The position numbers and the translations under genes are program-made. A DNA stretch of 64,000 nucleotides. Origin: Phycomyces blakesleeanus NRRL 1555(-) (taxonomy: Eukaryota > Mucoromycota > Mucoromycetes > Mucorales > Phycomycetaceae). Positions 30,700 to 42,882 of this stretch are shown here, in pieces. Below the pieces are notes generated by a model. It was not told where the DNA came from, did no database searches, and saw nothing but the letters and a program-made list of their open reading frames with translations. The stretch is from NCBI RefSeq assembly GCF_001638985.1, contig NW_017265144.1, positions 620,001 through 684,000 of the forward strand, given 5' to 3'. Each line of letters begins with the position of its first letter. The first letter of the stretch is position 1.

Positions 30700-32669
30700 C
30701 TATTCCTTAAACGGGTCATCGTTTGATGGACATATAACAGGGCGAGTTTTAATCTTACCGAATCTCCATTCGACGTATCCTTTATAAAGTCTGTATTTCC
30801 AGCCGCTCCCTGGATAGTTTACATTATAGAAGGTATCATGGCTTAAAGTTGAGCGTGCTTTGCTTGACTGAAAGTTTTGGTAGTATTCAAGTGCGATATC
30901 GACTCCTTTCTTTGTAAGTATTGCAGTATCTGTGCGGGATAGACCATTATACCCAAAATCCCAATATGTGTAGAACCAACAAGTGTTGTGGCTTGCTTCT
31001 ACAAGAGACTTTGAATCCACATCATTTTTTTTTCTTTTTCATTCTTTTTGTCTGATAGCGGAATATCCTTTAACCAAGACAGGAGTGTCAGGCCAATATT
31101 ATTATCGTCCCTAATTTCTTCGTATGATGTGCCATATTGAACCTGGCCGATGTTCAGAGTCTTTAAGAAAATATGTGACATATCGAATAACAAACACCCG
31201 GTTTTTTCACAAATCGATCCAATGATGCGCAGAGTATACAAAGTCATTTGCTCCAAGCTTCTACACCTGAGAGAGACATAATTGAATACTCCAGCCGCTA
31301 CAGAGCATTTATTTAATGTCAATATCCGCAATCCATGTTGCTGCTGCTGCTGCTGCTCTGACTCCTCGGCTATTCGGCTTTGACTAAGAAACAATTTTGC
31401 ACCAGAGAATTCCATTTGTTCGAGGGCGGAACACTTGTCCAGTAGATCATCTAAATTAAGGCAGAAACTGCTATCACTGATGTATAGATTCGTCAAAAAC
31501 GGGCAGCAAGAGGACATTTCTTGAATCGTATATTCGTTTTTCTGGTTATATGTAAACCCTGTAAGTGAAAGGCTCTTGAGTGTTCCAGAAAAGGATTCTA
31601 AGATTCTGCCAACATCCATTGGGTATGAATAGTCTATTTTGCCCCTATATGTTGTATCTAACGACAAATGCTTAAGTGGAACTCTTAATTTACAAAGCAA
31701 TTCCCACAGAATTAAGTCAGAAAAGTCGAAATATCTGGTGGTCTTGAGATCGAAGGTTTCCAGGTGTCGAAATGCGTTTTGATTAGAGTGAAAAAGAGAT
31801 AAGACTATTTTCCTCTCCTCTGGATAGAGCGCATCATCTAACATATCTGTGACATTTAGCTTTAGAGAACGCAAGTTGGGATATTTGTATCCAAAATAGT
31901 ACAGCCACCAGGAATTCCAATGATTAATATTTATGTTTTCACTTTCGTAATCCTTTTCCTCCCCTTCTTCGTGTCCGTCATCGTATATTTTCGAATTTAT
32001 ATCCAGGGATGTCACAGAATAAGCCGGTATTGTATTTGGGACTGTGTCCAGCGCATCCGGAAATTCGGAATAAATATATATTTCAGCTGTGATAGACGAT
32101 AGGTTTTGCAAGTTTTGGTGTATGTCGTCAAAGTCCTCAACCATAAGCTATATGCGATAGCCACGTTGCCGATAACGTATTTCTAATTCCTTGAGCGAGC
32201 TGCATATATTTATAAACCCAAGTACGTCTCTCTCTGGTTGTATTTCATCACTGCCGCCGTAAGTCATATTCAAGATTTCCAGTGACTTCCATATTTTATC
32301 TGATACTGTGATATCTGCTTGAATATCATCATACTTGATACCCTCTAGATCAAGGCGCTTCAAGTTTGGCAGGTATCTGAATAAATCTGAATATTGGATA
32401 TTCGGTATCTTTGACCAATGGCAATGCATACTTAAGCATAAACTTTGAACCATGAGGTGATGTGATGTAGATATATTTTGGGAGTTTTTAATACTGTCGA
32501 TAAGTTTTGGCAATTGGCTACAGTTGTAAATCACTATGATTTTTCACAAAGTTCTTTGAAACAGGTATCTCCATTTCTTGCACTTACGAGCGCAAGACAT
32601 GATGTCCGTTTTCCATAGATTATCAGCAATGTTAATGAGTATTTCGAATGGTAGTTCTGGAACTCCCAT
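30700..32669 (-). pseudogene. F-box/LRR family pseudogene (full length, two nonsense codons and a frameshift)
   Basis: ATG 32669 begins a clear F-box (GVPELPFEILINIADNL, then KKWRYLF). TGA near 32550 replaces the TGG of the ALWKNI block. The next segment (32148-32534) ends at TAG 32148-32150, where the sister copy reads GAG. The body continues to 31009 (LYYFGYKYPNLRSLKLNV, CEKTGCLLFDMSHIFLKTL). A T-run at 31025-31033 is two bases longer than in the sister copy (nine versus seven) and shifts the frame; the last 107 codons follow in the new frame to YKGYVEWRFGKIK. Closest relative is the transposon-hit copy at 24329-26140; both share the acidic insert and Gln-rich QQQQQQHGLRI run. Confidence 0.85.
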
Positions 32670-32805
32670 AGTGACTGATATGTAGAGAAAGATAGAAAGA
32701 AAGAGAAAAAGAGAAAAACGAATTTATTGAAATATATACAAATATCAATACAATTTAAATAGGCAGTCCTACAAAATAATATTATGTCAAACTAATATTG
32801 TAGGC

Positions 32806-32862
32806 TACAAATCTGGTTACATTTGATTCACTGAGGCATCAATAAATATATGCAAGACGCAA
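32806..32862 (-). promoter_or_regulatory. conserved upstream block of the F-box cluster (diverged copy)
   Basis: CTGGTTACATTTGATTCACT and GCAAGACGCAATCGG correspond to the block at 4260-4316 with substitutions and a small deletion, about 140-190 bases upstream of ATG 32669. Confidence 0.45.
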
Positions 32863-33711
32863 TCGGTTTTTCACACACAAATAACATAATATAAGCTGTT
32901 AATATAAAGATTTTTTGATGAAACATTTTGATGTATGGTTGTAATTTATATCAAATACTTACATTCAGTTGAAGTTGTTGCCGTAGCTTTTATCTTTTCA
33001 ATTTAATAAAAGTATTGTACTGAAAATGATATGAGAAGCCAACAGTCTGCTCATTTAGTTTTTGTAACACACTGTGCTTTCTTTTTAAAAAGAGGGCAGT
33101 AAAAAGGAATTAAACTCAGGTAAATGGAATGAGTAACAACAAACTGAAAGCAATTAGGTTTCCGAGTGCGACTACAGATATATATCTTTACGACCGAAGC
33201 TTAAGGGCCAGAGAGTATACGAGGAGCGTACAAGAACAGTGAACAAATGTGAGCTTTGAACTATACAGCTTAAACTTTCTGTCCAAGTCAAAGTGGCCAT
33301 ACAATGGCATTAATTACACATATATCATAACCTAGGCAGTTTCTCCAACGTTTAACTAGTTAGACATGTTCACCCATAAAAAATAAAGAAAAAATAAATA
33401 TCACTTGAAGTATACAATACGCATTGTATGTCTATGCAAAAATTGTATTAGCTCGTATGAATAGATGCCACTGTGATATTGTCGAATATTGATCATTTGA
33501 TTAATATCACTTCTCAATATTTAAAGGCTATAGATTCTTATTTCCATGCTCTTTGAAGTGATTTTCTTGTAGTAAAATTCAATAATCTATTTTTACTTGT
33601 GCAGACAATGTATATATTAAGTCTCCGTGTAAAATACTAAAAATGATATATTTGTCTATGTGTCATATGCCTATACAAAAAAAAATTCTGTGTCTTTGAA
33701 ACTTGGCCTTA
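32863..33711. other. intergenic between F-box cluster and NUDIX gene
   Basis: First 350 bases resemble distal upstream regions of other cluster members (GGTTTCCGAGTGCGACTACA at about 33158). From about 33300 to 33711 nothing recognised; this likely includes the promoter and leader of the NUDIX gene. Confidence 0.4.
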
Positions 33712-34654
33712 ATGATTCCCATTCAAAATAAGAAGCCATTCACTCTTGTACTTACTCTAGATGAGCCTCATCGAAAGGTAACAGTACAAACAACATTCAA
33801 ATCCCGGTATACGATTACCAATGTACAATGTTTAGATTCTTCTTGGAATGAAGAAACGAGGGTTCGGAATGAACAAATACAACGGTTAGATAAAATAACT
33901 TCAAAAAAATTAAAAGATATCATGCATTGAAAATATTGTTTAATAAAGTAAAAGAAAAAGTAAACAAACAAATACATTTTGTGGCATTCATTTAGGATTT
34001 GGAGGAAAACTTGAGCCCACAGAGACGGTTGAGGAAGCTGCTCACCGTGAACTCTGGGTAAGTTATACGTCAAACAAATGTATCTGTGTGTATAAGTAAC
34101 TTATATTCTTGCTATATACATATATATATACATATGTATATATGTATATTGTGTGGGTCTATTTATTTAGGAAGAGTCGACTATTAGTGCTAGAAACATG
34201 AAGAAAGTAGGCCTCAACCTGTTTAGCTTTGAAAACAATCCTGTGGCAATGGAAGTACATGTTTATGTGGTTACTGAATATGATGGAACACCTACTGAGT
34301 AAGCTTTACATGCACTCATACATATACTTATATATGTGAAAAGTGGATATTGCTTGGGTTACTTATACAATATTAATTATAGAACTGAAGAGATGAGACC
34401 CGAGTGGTTCTCTTATGATGATATTCCGTACGATGATATGTGGACAGATGATCGTCAATGGATTCCGATTATGTTAAAAAATAAGAAATTCATAGGCGAG
34501 TTCTATTTTGCAGAGGTAGTGTATATAATATAGCGAGCAATTGTGAAGAGAAAACTCATAAATATACTAGGACCAAAAGCGTATTATCTCACAAGTCTTG
34601 GAGGAAGTAGACGTAGTACCTGCTGAATTTGATCTCTCTCAACGCAAACTGTGA
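33712..34654 (+). CDS. NUDT1: MTH1-type NUDIX hydrolase, oxidised purine dNTP pyrophosphatase (6 exons)
   Basis: Exons 33712-33777, 33836-33884, 33996-34057, 34171-34298, 34383-34515 and 34571-34654 join in phase to 173 residues. The N-terminus (FTLVLTLDE) and ILLGMKKRGFG match the MTH1 start, followed by the Nudix box GGKLEPTETVEEAAHRELWE and EST, then HVYVVTEYDGTPTE, EEMRPEWFSYDDIPYDDMW, DDRQW and EFYF, all colinear with human MTH1 (156 residues). Such enzymes hydrolyse 8-oxo-dGTP and similar damaged nucleotides to monophosphates, keeping them out of DNA. The Gly late in the consensus box (GX5EX7REUXEEXGU) is Thr here. The second exon is only 49 bases; without it the substrate-loop segment would be missing. 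Confidence 0.88.
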
Positions 34655-34751
34655 ACAACACACACACATATATACATATTTGGATTGCCAATTATCTCAG
34701 TTTGATATAAACTATACATTATATCATTTTTTTGTTTATTTAAAAATCCCT

Positions 34752-37700
34752 TTATCGACCATATTTCCTGATTACATCTCTGAGATGCACTGATCTTATT
34801 CTATATACTTCCAGCTTTATCTTAGTAATATCACTCTTGCTGACTTCTGGAGAATTATCAAACCCAGGTTCCGTTAAACTATCACCGAGTCGAATGTTTG
34901 CAATACAATCCCTTAGGCCTTCGATAACCTTTTTCATGACAGGATCATCTACATCAAATCCAAGATCACTTTTTAAAGGGTCATAGCTCTTCTGGGGTTC
35001 AGAATAATATTTTTTCATATCTTGCTCCAATTGTGGTGTCATTCTTTTGTTATCAATTACTCGACTATTAAAAATATAAGGATTATTTTAGAATATTATT
35101 ATACATTTCTCTCTTTCTTTCTTTTTGATATATTTAATGTATATATATATATATATTTAAAAAAAAGACAAACCATACCTTGATATACCACGTTTGTGAA
35201 TACCTTGGTTCAAGAGACGTTCTTCGATTGTCCCATTGGTAACCAAACGGTAGATATATACCCGCTTTAATTGTCCGTAACGGTAGACACGTCCAATACT
35301 CTGTTCTTCGTGACAGGGATTCCAATCGTAATCACATAAAATCACTCGGTTGGCACCTACGATATTAACACCAATAGAACCAGCCTATAAAGATAAAAGA
35401 GAGAATACAAATGAGAGTAAGGAGAATCATAGGTTAATCTTGATAAATGAATAATGAATATTTCACAGCAAATGAATTCTTACTCGAGCAGAAATCAACA
35501 TAGTTTGTTCATTTGGATCATCATTGAATTGATCAATACATGGCTGACGAACCTATATAAAATAACGACAAAAGAAAGTTAGAAACATAAAGTTAATAGT
35601 TCAAGAAGTCTACAAACCGGCTGTGGTGTAGTTCCATCAATTCGTAATGTCTTGTATCCCATAGTATTGAGTGTTTCTCCAATATAATCTACACACACAC
35701 AAATATATAAAAACGATTAATTTAAATCATCTTTGTTAAATATACACTCGTACTGTTGTTGATCAAGCTTCTTACCAAGGCACAATAGACTGTGAGATAC
35801 AATAAGAACCTTGTCACCAATTTCTGAGGCATACTTTACAATATCCATAATTATTCTCATTTTTGAAGACATTTCCCATGTATCTACAAATTTACCAAGA
35901 AAAAAATAAACGAAAATAAAACGCATACATACACAGACACATTTTGGTTTTGGTTTTAGTTTCTCAAGTTGTTCGTAATGGGTATATAGAGCATTTACCT
36001 ATGAGTGGTTTAAAAGCATCTGTGACCCATTGTAAGGCTTTGGTATTTTTCCAGGATTCTACTTCAGCAATTTCGTTTGGATCAAATGCTTCGATCTGAT
36101 CATCTAGTAACTCGCTAGATTCTTCTGTTGGATCTGTGTTATTGTCGTTGTTATTTCCAGTAGCATCTCCAGTGACATCTCCAACAGTATTTTCAGTCTT
36201 ATCTTCACTAATAGTTCCACTGTTATTACTATTACTGTTACTATTACTATTGCTATTAATAATAATATTATTATTAATGATGTTTTCATTTTCATTGTCA
36301 TTGATGTATTCTGATTCATCCAATTCATCGATGTTCTCGGGGTCTTCCTCAATATTCACTTTGATATTCAACTTTGGTATCGTTAACTTGCGTTGTACAG
36401 GTAGTTTCCTATTATTCGACATCTAATCACAATAACGACAATTAAGTTAAGCAAGATGCCATAGGTATTTTATCAGCTTCATCTCATATATATATATATA
36501 TATATCAGGAAATTTCCATCATACTCTTACCTTAAAGAATACAAAGGGGTGGTTACATATAGCACGTAACAAAATAAGTCCTATCAGAGGGTTTAACGAG
36601 GCTATTCTTAATTCTTCCAACATTCTAATATACAGTGAATGTTGGACTTCCAGGAGTTTGCAATTGATAACGTATTCGACCTTTGGAGGCAGTTCAGCTT
36701 TTAGAATCGAAGCATCCTTTCTAACCAGTTAATTGGTGTTAGCCAAGCTAAAAGCATATTTGTATATTCAAGCTCTCAAACAATGTACACACACATATAT
36801 ATATAGTATTTTGTTTGATCACAGCTTACCGATGAATACAGCTTGAACTAAGAAGGTGGAGTTGATATAACGCATGTTTGGCCATGTATAGTTGAGACTT
36901 TGATGAATCGGCATACGTTGATTCAATTACTTTTTGATAAGTATTTTTAAAAGAATTTGGGCTTCCAAACAGTCCTGGTGAAGCAAAGTCGAGGATGTGA
37001 TAATATTCTGCCAAATTGTTTTGTAACGGATATCCAGTCAGGCAAACTCTGGCTGGTGTGTTAATCCTGTTGACCAAGGTTGTAATGACCGCCTGACTGT
37101 TTTTGATACGATGACCTTCGTCTGCAATAAGGACAGATGGACCTGGGTTAAGTAGATACTTTTCCAGCTTTTCTAGTTCGAGCGGTATCTGTGTTGGCTT
37201 CAGCAGACACCTGAATTGGTCGTAACTCATCAACAGAATTCCTCCATGTACAAACCAGCGGTCAAGAAATATCATCCTTCGAGACAAACTTATGTTGACC
37301 AAACCAGGATCATTAAAATTGACAGCATGTCCGACAATGTTCTGCAGATCCGGAGACAGCCAGCGTTCAAATTCATTAACCCAGTTATCAAGAGCAATGG
37401 TAGGCGCAAGAATAAGGATTCTTTTACTCTGTTCAATAGTACACATGGATGTATATTAGTATTGTGTCAGTTTATTTAACAGCAAATAATTAGTTTTATT
37501 TCTATTTTTCTTCTTCTTTTTCTTCTTTGTCTTTATTACATGTAAGTATTTTGGTAGCATAGCGATACTACGGCTGATTTGTTGAATAAGTGTAGTGACA
37601 AAAACAATGGTTTGAAGTGTCTTTCCTAAAATCAATACACAAGAGATTATGTAAGTTATTGATCAAGTGAATTACTATCTTTTTCTTTCATTTTCTTTTA

Positions 37701-38768
37701 AATCTCTATTCCTTGCTCATTTCATATATAGACACACACACAAATATATATATATTACCTAAACCCATTGAATGTGCTAGGATACATCCTTCGTGCTTTG
37801 CAACAGTACAATCCCAAATATATCGTACGCCTTCCAACTAAAATACAAATTTATCTAGTTGAATATTTTGTACAATCTTCCTTCTGCATACATATATATA
37901 TTATGTGTTCCTTTTTTTTTACCTGATGTTCTTTCAACACTGGTACAAAATGAGGATCAATTTTAACAGCATAGCTGGGAAAATCGGGATTAGGATTGAT
38001 AAAAGTCGTTGGTAGGCGACTTGATCTCTCTCGTCTTTCTACAGGACCTTTTGGTTGTCGCTTGCGACGTCTAGTTTCACTGGTAGTAATAGAAATATAT
38101 ATATATATATATAAACAATCAATACAATAAAATAAATACGAACATATTATACCTATTTCTTTTATATATTCTTTTACTTTTTTTTGTTTCAATAGAGCAC
38201 ATTTCGTTTACCTTTGTGGTTTGTAGTAATCCTTAACCTTATTGGATGAATTTGCACGATTGCCATTATTTAATGAACCCCCATTGGAATCCATATCGAT
38301 ATCATTATCAAATGAATCTTCATTAAAGGCATTGAATTTTCTTTTTTGGTCCTTAATTTTCAGAAATATTGGTAATGGGATTACTGTTCCTCTGAGAACA
38401 GTTGGAATGAGAGTATCTGACCATGGCTTGAAACTGGTATTTAACTCATTGAGGACGCTTTTGTCAAACATGATTTTTCTTGAGAAGTTGTGATTGTTGT
38501 CGTCCTCAGAATATTGGTTATATTTTACAGAAAATACACTATCTCTAGCAAGTAAAGCTCTGAATTCTGTCAGTTGGTTGTTTTCAAGGCAACTTTTACT
38601 GGATTCCTTATGATCATTTCCAACTAAATTGAGGATTCTGCATTAGTCAAATTGACTTTATGTTTTTGTGACATTTAATTTCATTGAGGAAGGTGTTTAT
38701 TGTATTGCAAAAAAAAAGAAAAGAAAAGAATACATGCTGTAGTTGGGTTCGTCTGAATCTTTTGTCAT
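34752..38768 (-). CDS. SNF2-family DNA translocase, ATRX/ARIP4 (RAD54L2)-like, about a dozen exons
   Basis: Likely start ATG 38768, first exon 38734-38768, then 38212-38637, 37923-38079, about 37760-37839, about 37540-37627, about 36832-37437, about 36533-36700, about 35999-36422, and further short exons to the stop at 34752-34754. Helicase motifs in order: CILAHSMGLG|KT (Walker A, split by an intron), ILILAPTIALDNWVNEFERW (Ia), LIADEGHRIKN (II, DEGH), CLTGYPLQNNL (III), KVLIVSHSLLCL, RIDGTT, AGSIGVNIVGANR (V), WNPCHEEQSIGRVYRYGQ (VI). DEGH and this motif VI are typical of the ATRX/ARIP4 branch. Such proteins are nuclear ATP-driven chromatin or DNA remodellers. An Asn/Ser-rich acidic insertion (about 36100-36330) separates the two helicase lobes. 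Confidence 0.82.
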
Positions 38769-39390
38769 TTGAGGGGTAAATTCAAGTTTTTATGAGGGAT
38801 TTTGTTTTTGAGATCTTGAGATCTTGTTGGTGAGTCTTGAATAATTATGAAAGACAAATAGAAGAGTAAGAAACAGATCAAAGTGAGAAAGAAAGTTAAT
38901 ATATATATATATATAAATTCAAACAAGCTTTTTATAGTATAAAGATAGAAATGTATTATAAACAAATACTCCTCCCTTATTTCTCTCCCTTCCTCTCTCT
39001 CTTTACTCTTCCTTTTTCTCTTTATAAGCATTACTTTTGGTATGTATGTGTGTAATTTATTTGCTTTATATTTTCTATGGCTATATATTAATCTTGCAAA
39101 AAAAAAGGTAATTTTCTCTTATATTACAAGAGATTGGGTTCGATTTTTATATGATATTCTGTGCTATGTTATGCTATGCTATGCTATGTGTAATTGCGTG
39201 TTTTTTGTTGTTGTTTGTTTTTGTGTTTGGACAAGAAGTATTGAGATTTACAAAGAGGAATATTCCAAAAAAAAGAGAAAATTTTCCTTGGTCAATTGGC
39301 CATAAAGAAAGTAAAATACATGAACAAATTAAGCGCTTTAATTTTCCTTGTTTCCTTCTTTTTTTTTGTGTGTGTGTTTTTTTTTGTTTT

Positions 39391-41970
39391 TTATGCCTTT
39401 GATACTGTTGCCCAATATTTACGGATAGCATCTTCACACTCTTGGTCTGTGCCATTAGGGTAGTCCAATTGCCAAACCATCTCATTAAAGAGCAGGTTAG
39501 ACATACCCGGACCTGGCTTGATCCCCAATAGTTTTGCTACTTGTTTACCCTAAATCCCAAGAAAAAAGATAAAATAAAGTAAAACAAAATCCATAGTTTT
39601 GATTAATTTCTTCCCTTTCTTTCTCTCTTTTACAAATCACAGTTAGTCTTACATCCATACGGTGTTTCCAGGTGTAACATGTCTCAATTCCGTATTCGTA
39701 AGCTCTTGAGATCAATGCATTGTACTTGCTGCAAAGTTCCTCTCCAATATTATCTAAAATATCATTAATTTAGTCCCATTATTTATCAATATAGATGACT
39801 GATATATATATATACTATCATACCTTGAATAGAAGATGGGTTCTCCCAAGGTACTTCTTCAAAGGTATCCAACAATTCTTTGATCAATGCAAGCTTTATT
39901 GCTGTTGTCCAAAGATGTCCAAGGTTACGGATAATGACACCTACACAGAAAGAAAGAAAAAGGAGATGGTTGGTTTTCATGTTCTTTCTTTTCATTTCAT
40001 TTCATCGAATGAAACAATATTTGTAATGATCTTATTGTAGTTTGTACCTAATTCTGAGCGTTTGATTCCACCATCGATATTTTTGTTTGATGCTTCACGT
40101 AGCGTAGGGATGATTTCAAAAATATTTGATATGGTAGTGATGTCTAGATTTGTGGTCTATATAGAAAAATAAAGTAAATGTTTGTTCTAGACACATCCTT
40201 ATCTTCTTTCTTCCCTTTATTTTTTCCCTTATTATCTTTTAATAAATTATAATAAAATAACATAGATAGAGGAAGATTTGAAATATTTATTTACCTTTAA
40301 AGAATCACGCAAAACAATCTGAACAGCAGGGATGATTTTTCTTTTGTATTCTCCCTTGACTTTAATATAGGGTAAAACACTGGCACCCAAATAAAGGGTT
40401 CTGAGTTCATCACTTGATTTTGATAAGAGTTGTTCTTTGTGAGTATTTCCTTTAGATAACCTATAAGAGATATAAATGAATGAATGAGTCTTTATTTTTC
40501 TTTAGTCAAGAATATATATAAATATATATCAGTAAATGATATTTATCCATATATTTTTTTACCATTCAACAGCACCGACTGCCTTGACAGCAATTTTGGG
40601 ATCCTCTGGAGAACCAGACACGATAGTGGGAGGAGATGAAAACACAACATTGTAGAGACCAAGATTTTGGATCAATTGGATAGAGTGAAGAGGCGAAGGG
40701 CCGGTGATCATTTTCTCGAGTTCGGATCCAATTCTTTCCCGACTGATCTTGGACAATAGTGCTTCCCGGATATCATGGTGTTTTGCTGCCTCACACAGTT
40801 CAGAAACCATGTCAAAATCGAATCGACTGGCGAATCTAATGCATCGAAGTACACGCAAAGGATCGTCTCTAAAGGTTTCAAAGGGAGACAAAGGTGTTCT
40901 GATCAATCCATGGGTCAGGTCAGACAATCCCTACAAAATAAATAAAATAAATAAATAAGTATATCTGGAAGTTATTGATCTTTCTTTTTTTTTTTTGGTT
41001 ATTTAAATAATATTAATAAAAAAAACTAATACATATTAGTTTTATTTTAATATATAGATATATTACCTTTTCTGTAAAGTCTTCTACAGAAGAAGTATTG
41101 ACATTGTAGAATAAACTGTTTATAGTGGTATCTCTGCGATAGGCGTCTTCAAGAGGTGTACCAAATGTCTATGAGTTTTTTTTTTGAGATAAAAATCAAT
41201 AAATGAATAGAGCCAATAGATCATGTAGATATATCGGTATATAGATACAAATGTATCAATGTAAAAAAAAAAGATAGAATATGTTTACGCACTACTTTTG
41301 CTGGAATTCTACTATCTTCAGTATAAATTTCTGTGCGTAAATTACAGAAATCAATCTCGAGATCAAATAATTTTGTGGTGGCTGTCTCGAGATGCTTTGA
41401 CTTTGCTGGGTTACTGTCAATCTTGGCAATCGATCTTGTGGGGCAGTTGTTGGCTTCAAGGTACTTATTGACATACTGCGCAAACTCAAATCCCATCATG
41501 GAATTAACGGCCACGTCAATGTCATGACATTCTTTTCCGAGTAACTAATGAAATAAAATAAAATAAAAATAAGCAATGTTAATATCTTAATTATCATTAT
41601 CATTAACATTATCATTATTCTTATATAGTTTTTTTAAAAGAGAAAAAAAACTACACAATTAGTGTACCTTGTCTCGAACCCATCCACCTGCAATGCGAGA
41701 TTCAATCAGGGGTAGATCTGGGCGTTCTTTTGCGAGATAATGTGAGACGTTTTGAAGTAATTCGCAGATCTTTTGTTCGCGGTTGTCCAAGACGATCTTC
41801 ATGGGTACACCTGTCTTTGAATAGCCATAATTGTTGGTTGTATGTTGACGTTTCAGAGACTGGGAGGTTTGTTCCGTACTCATGGCGTGTAGACGTTTGT
41901 TGGTTGTCAGAACGGTAGATCTTTGGAATAAAGCCAGAGTGAAATGAAAATGGCGAGACAAGAATGCCAT
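39391..41970 (-). CDS. CCA1: CCA-adding enzyme, tRNA nucleotidyltransferase (9 exons)
   Basis: Exons 41668-41970, 41293-41544, 41067-41168, 40563-40930, 40295-40460, 40048-40156, 39824-39940, 39653-39753 and 39391-39549 give 1677 nt, 558 residues, all in phase (yeast Cca1 has 546). Class II nucleotidyltransferase signatures: ESRIAGGWVRDK at about residue 90, CHDIDVAV (catalytic aspartates), RRDTTINSLFYN, DDPLRVLRCIRFASRF and SRERIGSELEKM. It adds CCA to tRNA 3' ends. The N-terminus (MAFLSRHFHFTLALFQRS) is basic, hydrophobic and free of acidic residues, like a mitochondrial presequence; a second in-frame Met at 41883 (MSTEQTS) would give a form without it. The exon 2 donor is an unusual GTGCGT. 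Confidence 0.9.
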
Positions 41971-42236
41971 TCTATTTTAAATAAATAAAAATTTAAAATT
42001 TAAAAAAAAATAATTAATATAAATATATATATAATATATTTACATATAAATTATTTTTAATGTTATTATTATTATTGGTGGTAAAATAGTTATATTAATA
42101 GTGATAGTAATACTATGATTTATTTTTTAATGTGTAAAAGAAGAGGTTCTTAAAAGTAAACAGAAATAAAAGAATAACGTAGGTACGTGAGGTGTGCTTG
42201 GCTAAAAGGATTTTTAATATCAACAGATAAACTATA

Positions 42237-42271
<35 letters not shown>

Positions 42272-42882
42272 TGTATTCTCATTGTTGGTATTATAAGTGG
42301 TTTTCAAGAGAGCCTGCTTACTTGTAACAGAGACTGTACATATATTGACATTAGACTAAAAGAATACTGCCAGTTAAGCCAGATGTAAGACACACACACA
42401 TATATATATATACATTTATGGGATTAAAGCCTTTGTAAATGAAAGCCTTGGAAAGAGACAAGACAGTAAAAAGGTTTATATAAATGTGTTTTTCAAAAAA
42501 GAAAATCACAAAGGAGAAACAAATGAAAGGGGTTGGGTTGACTTGAAAGCGAATTAAAATTGAAACGGTTTTTTTACATTCTTCCATGAAGTTTGGTATA
42601 TAAAAGTATAATATATATAGCAGGTATTTTGCTTTTACTATATTTTATTAGAATGCACATTTTCGTACATACTACCAATTTTCCTTCATTGATGTCTATA
42701 CATGTATAAGTATATGGATAGTGGGAAGGCATGTACCATATACGTCATTAATAAGGGTCAGGGCCCCAGCAGATAACCACTGCAAGTGACCCAGTTTGAC
42801 AGTTTTCCAGTTACTGGAATCAATTACCAATTATGCAGTAACCAGTTACGCAGTAATCTTAATAGAAACAATATATTTTTTA
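41971..42882. other. intergenic, TA microsatellite, no gene
   Basis: Upstream region of CCA1, with a pure TA run at about 42241-42269 and further short TA tracts near 42400. Open frames 42113-42307 and 42351-42587 on the minus strand translate microsatellite and T-rich DNA and are not supported. 42780-42860 has a small cluster of related CAGTTAC/CAGTAAC words. Confidence 0.45.

Noticed and set aside
36136..36426. Leu/Ser-rich plus-strand frame opposite the SNF2 gene
   Set aside because: Antisense of the Asn/Ser/acidic repeat exon; the SNF2 frame has motifs and splice sites, this one has none.
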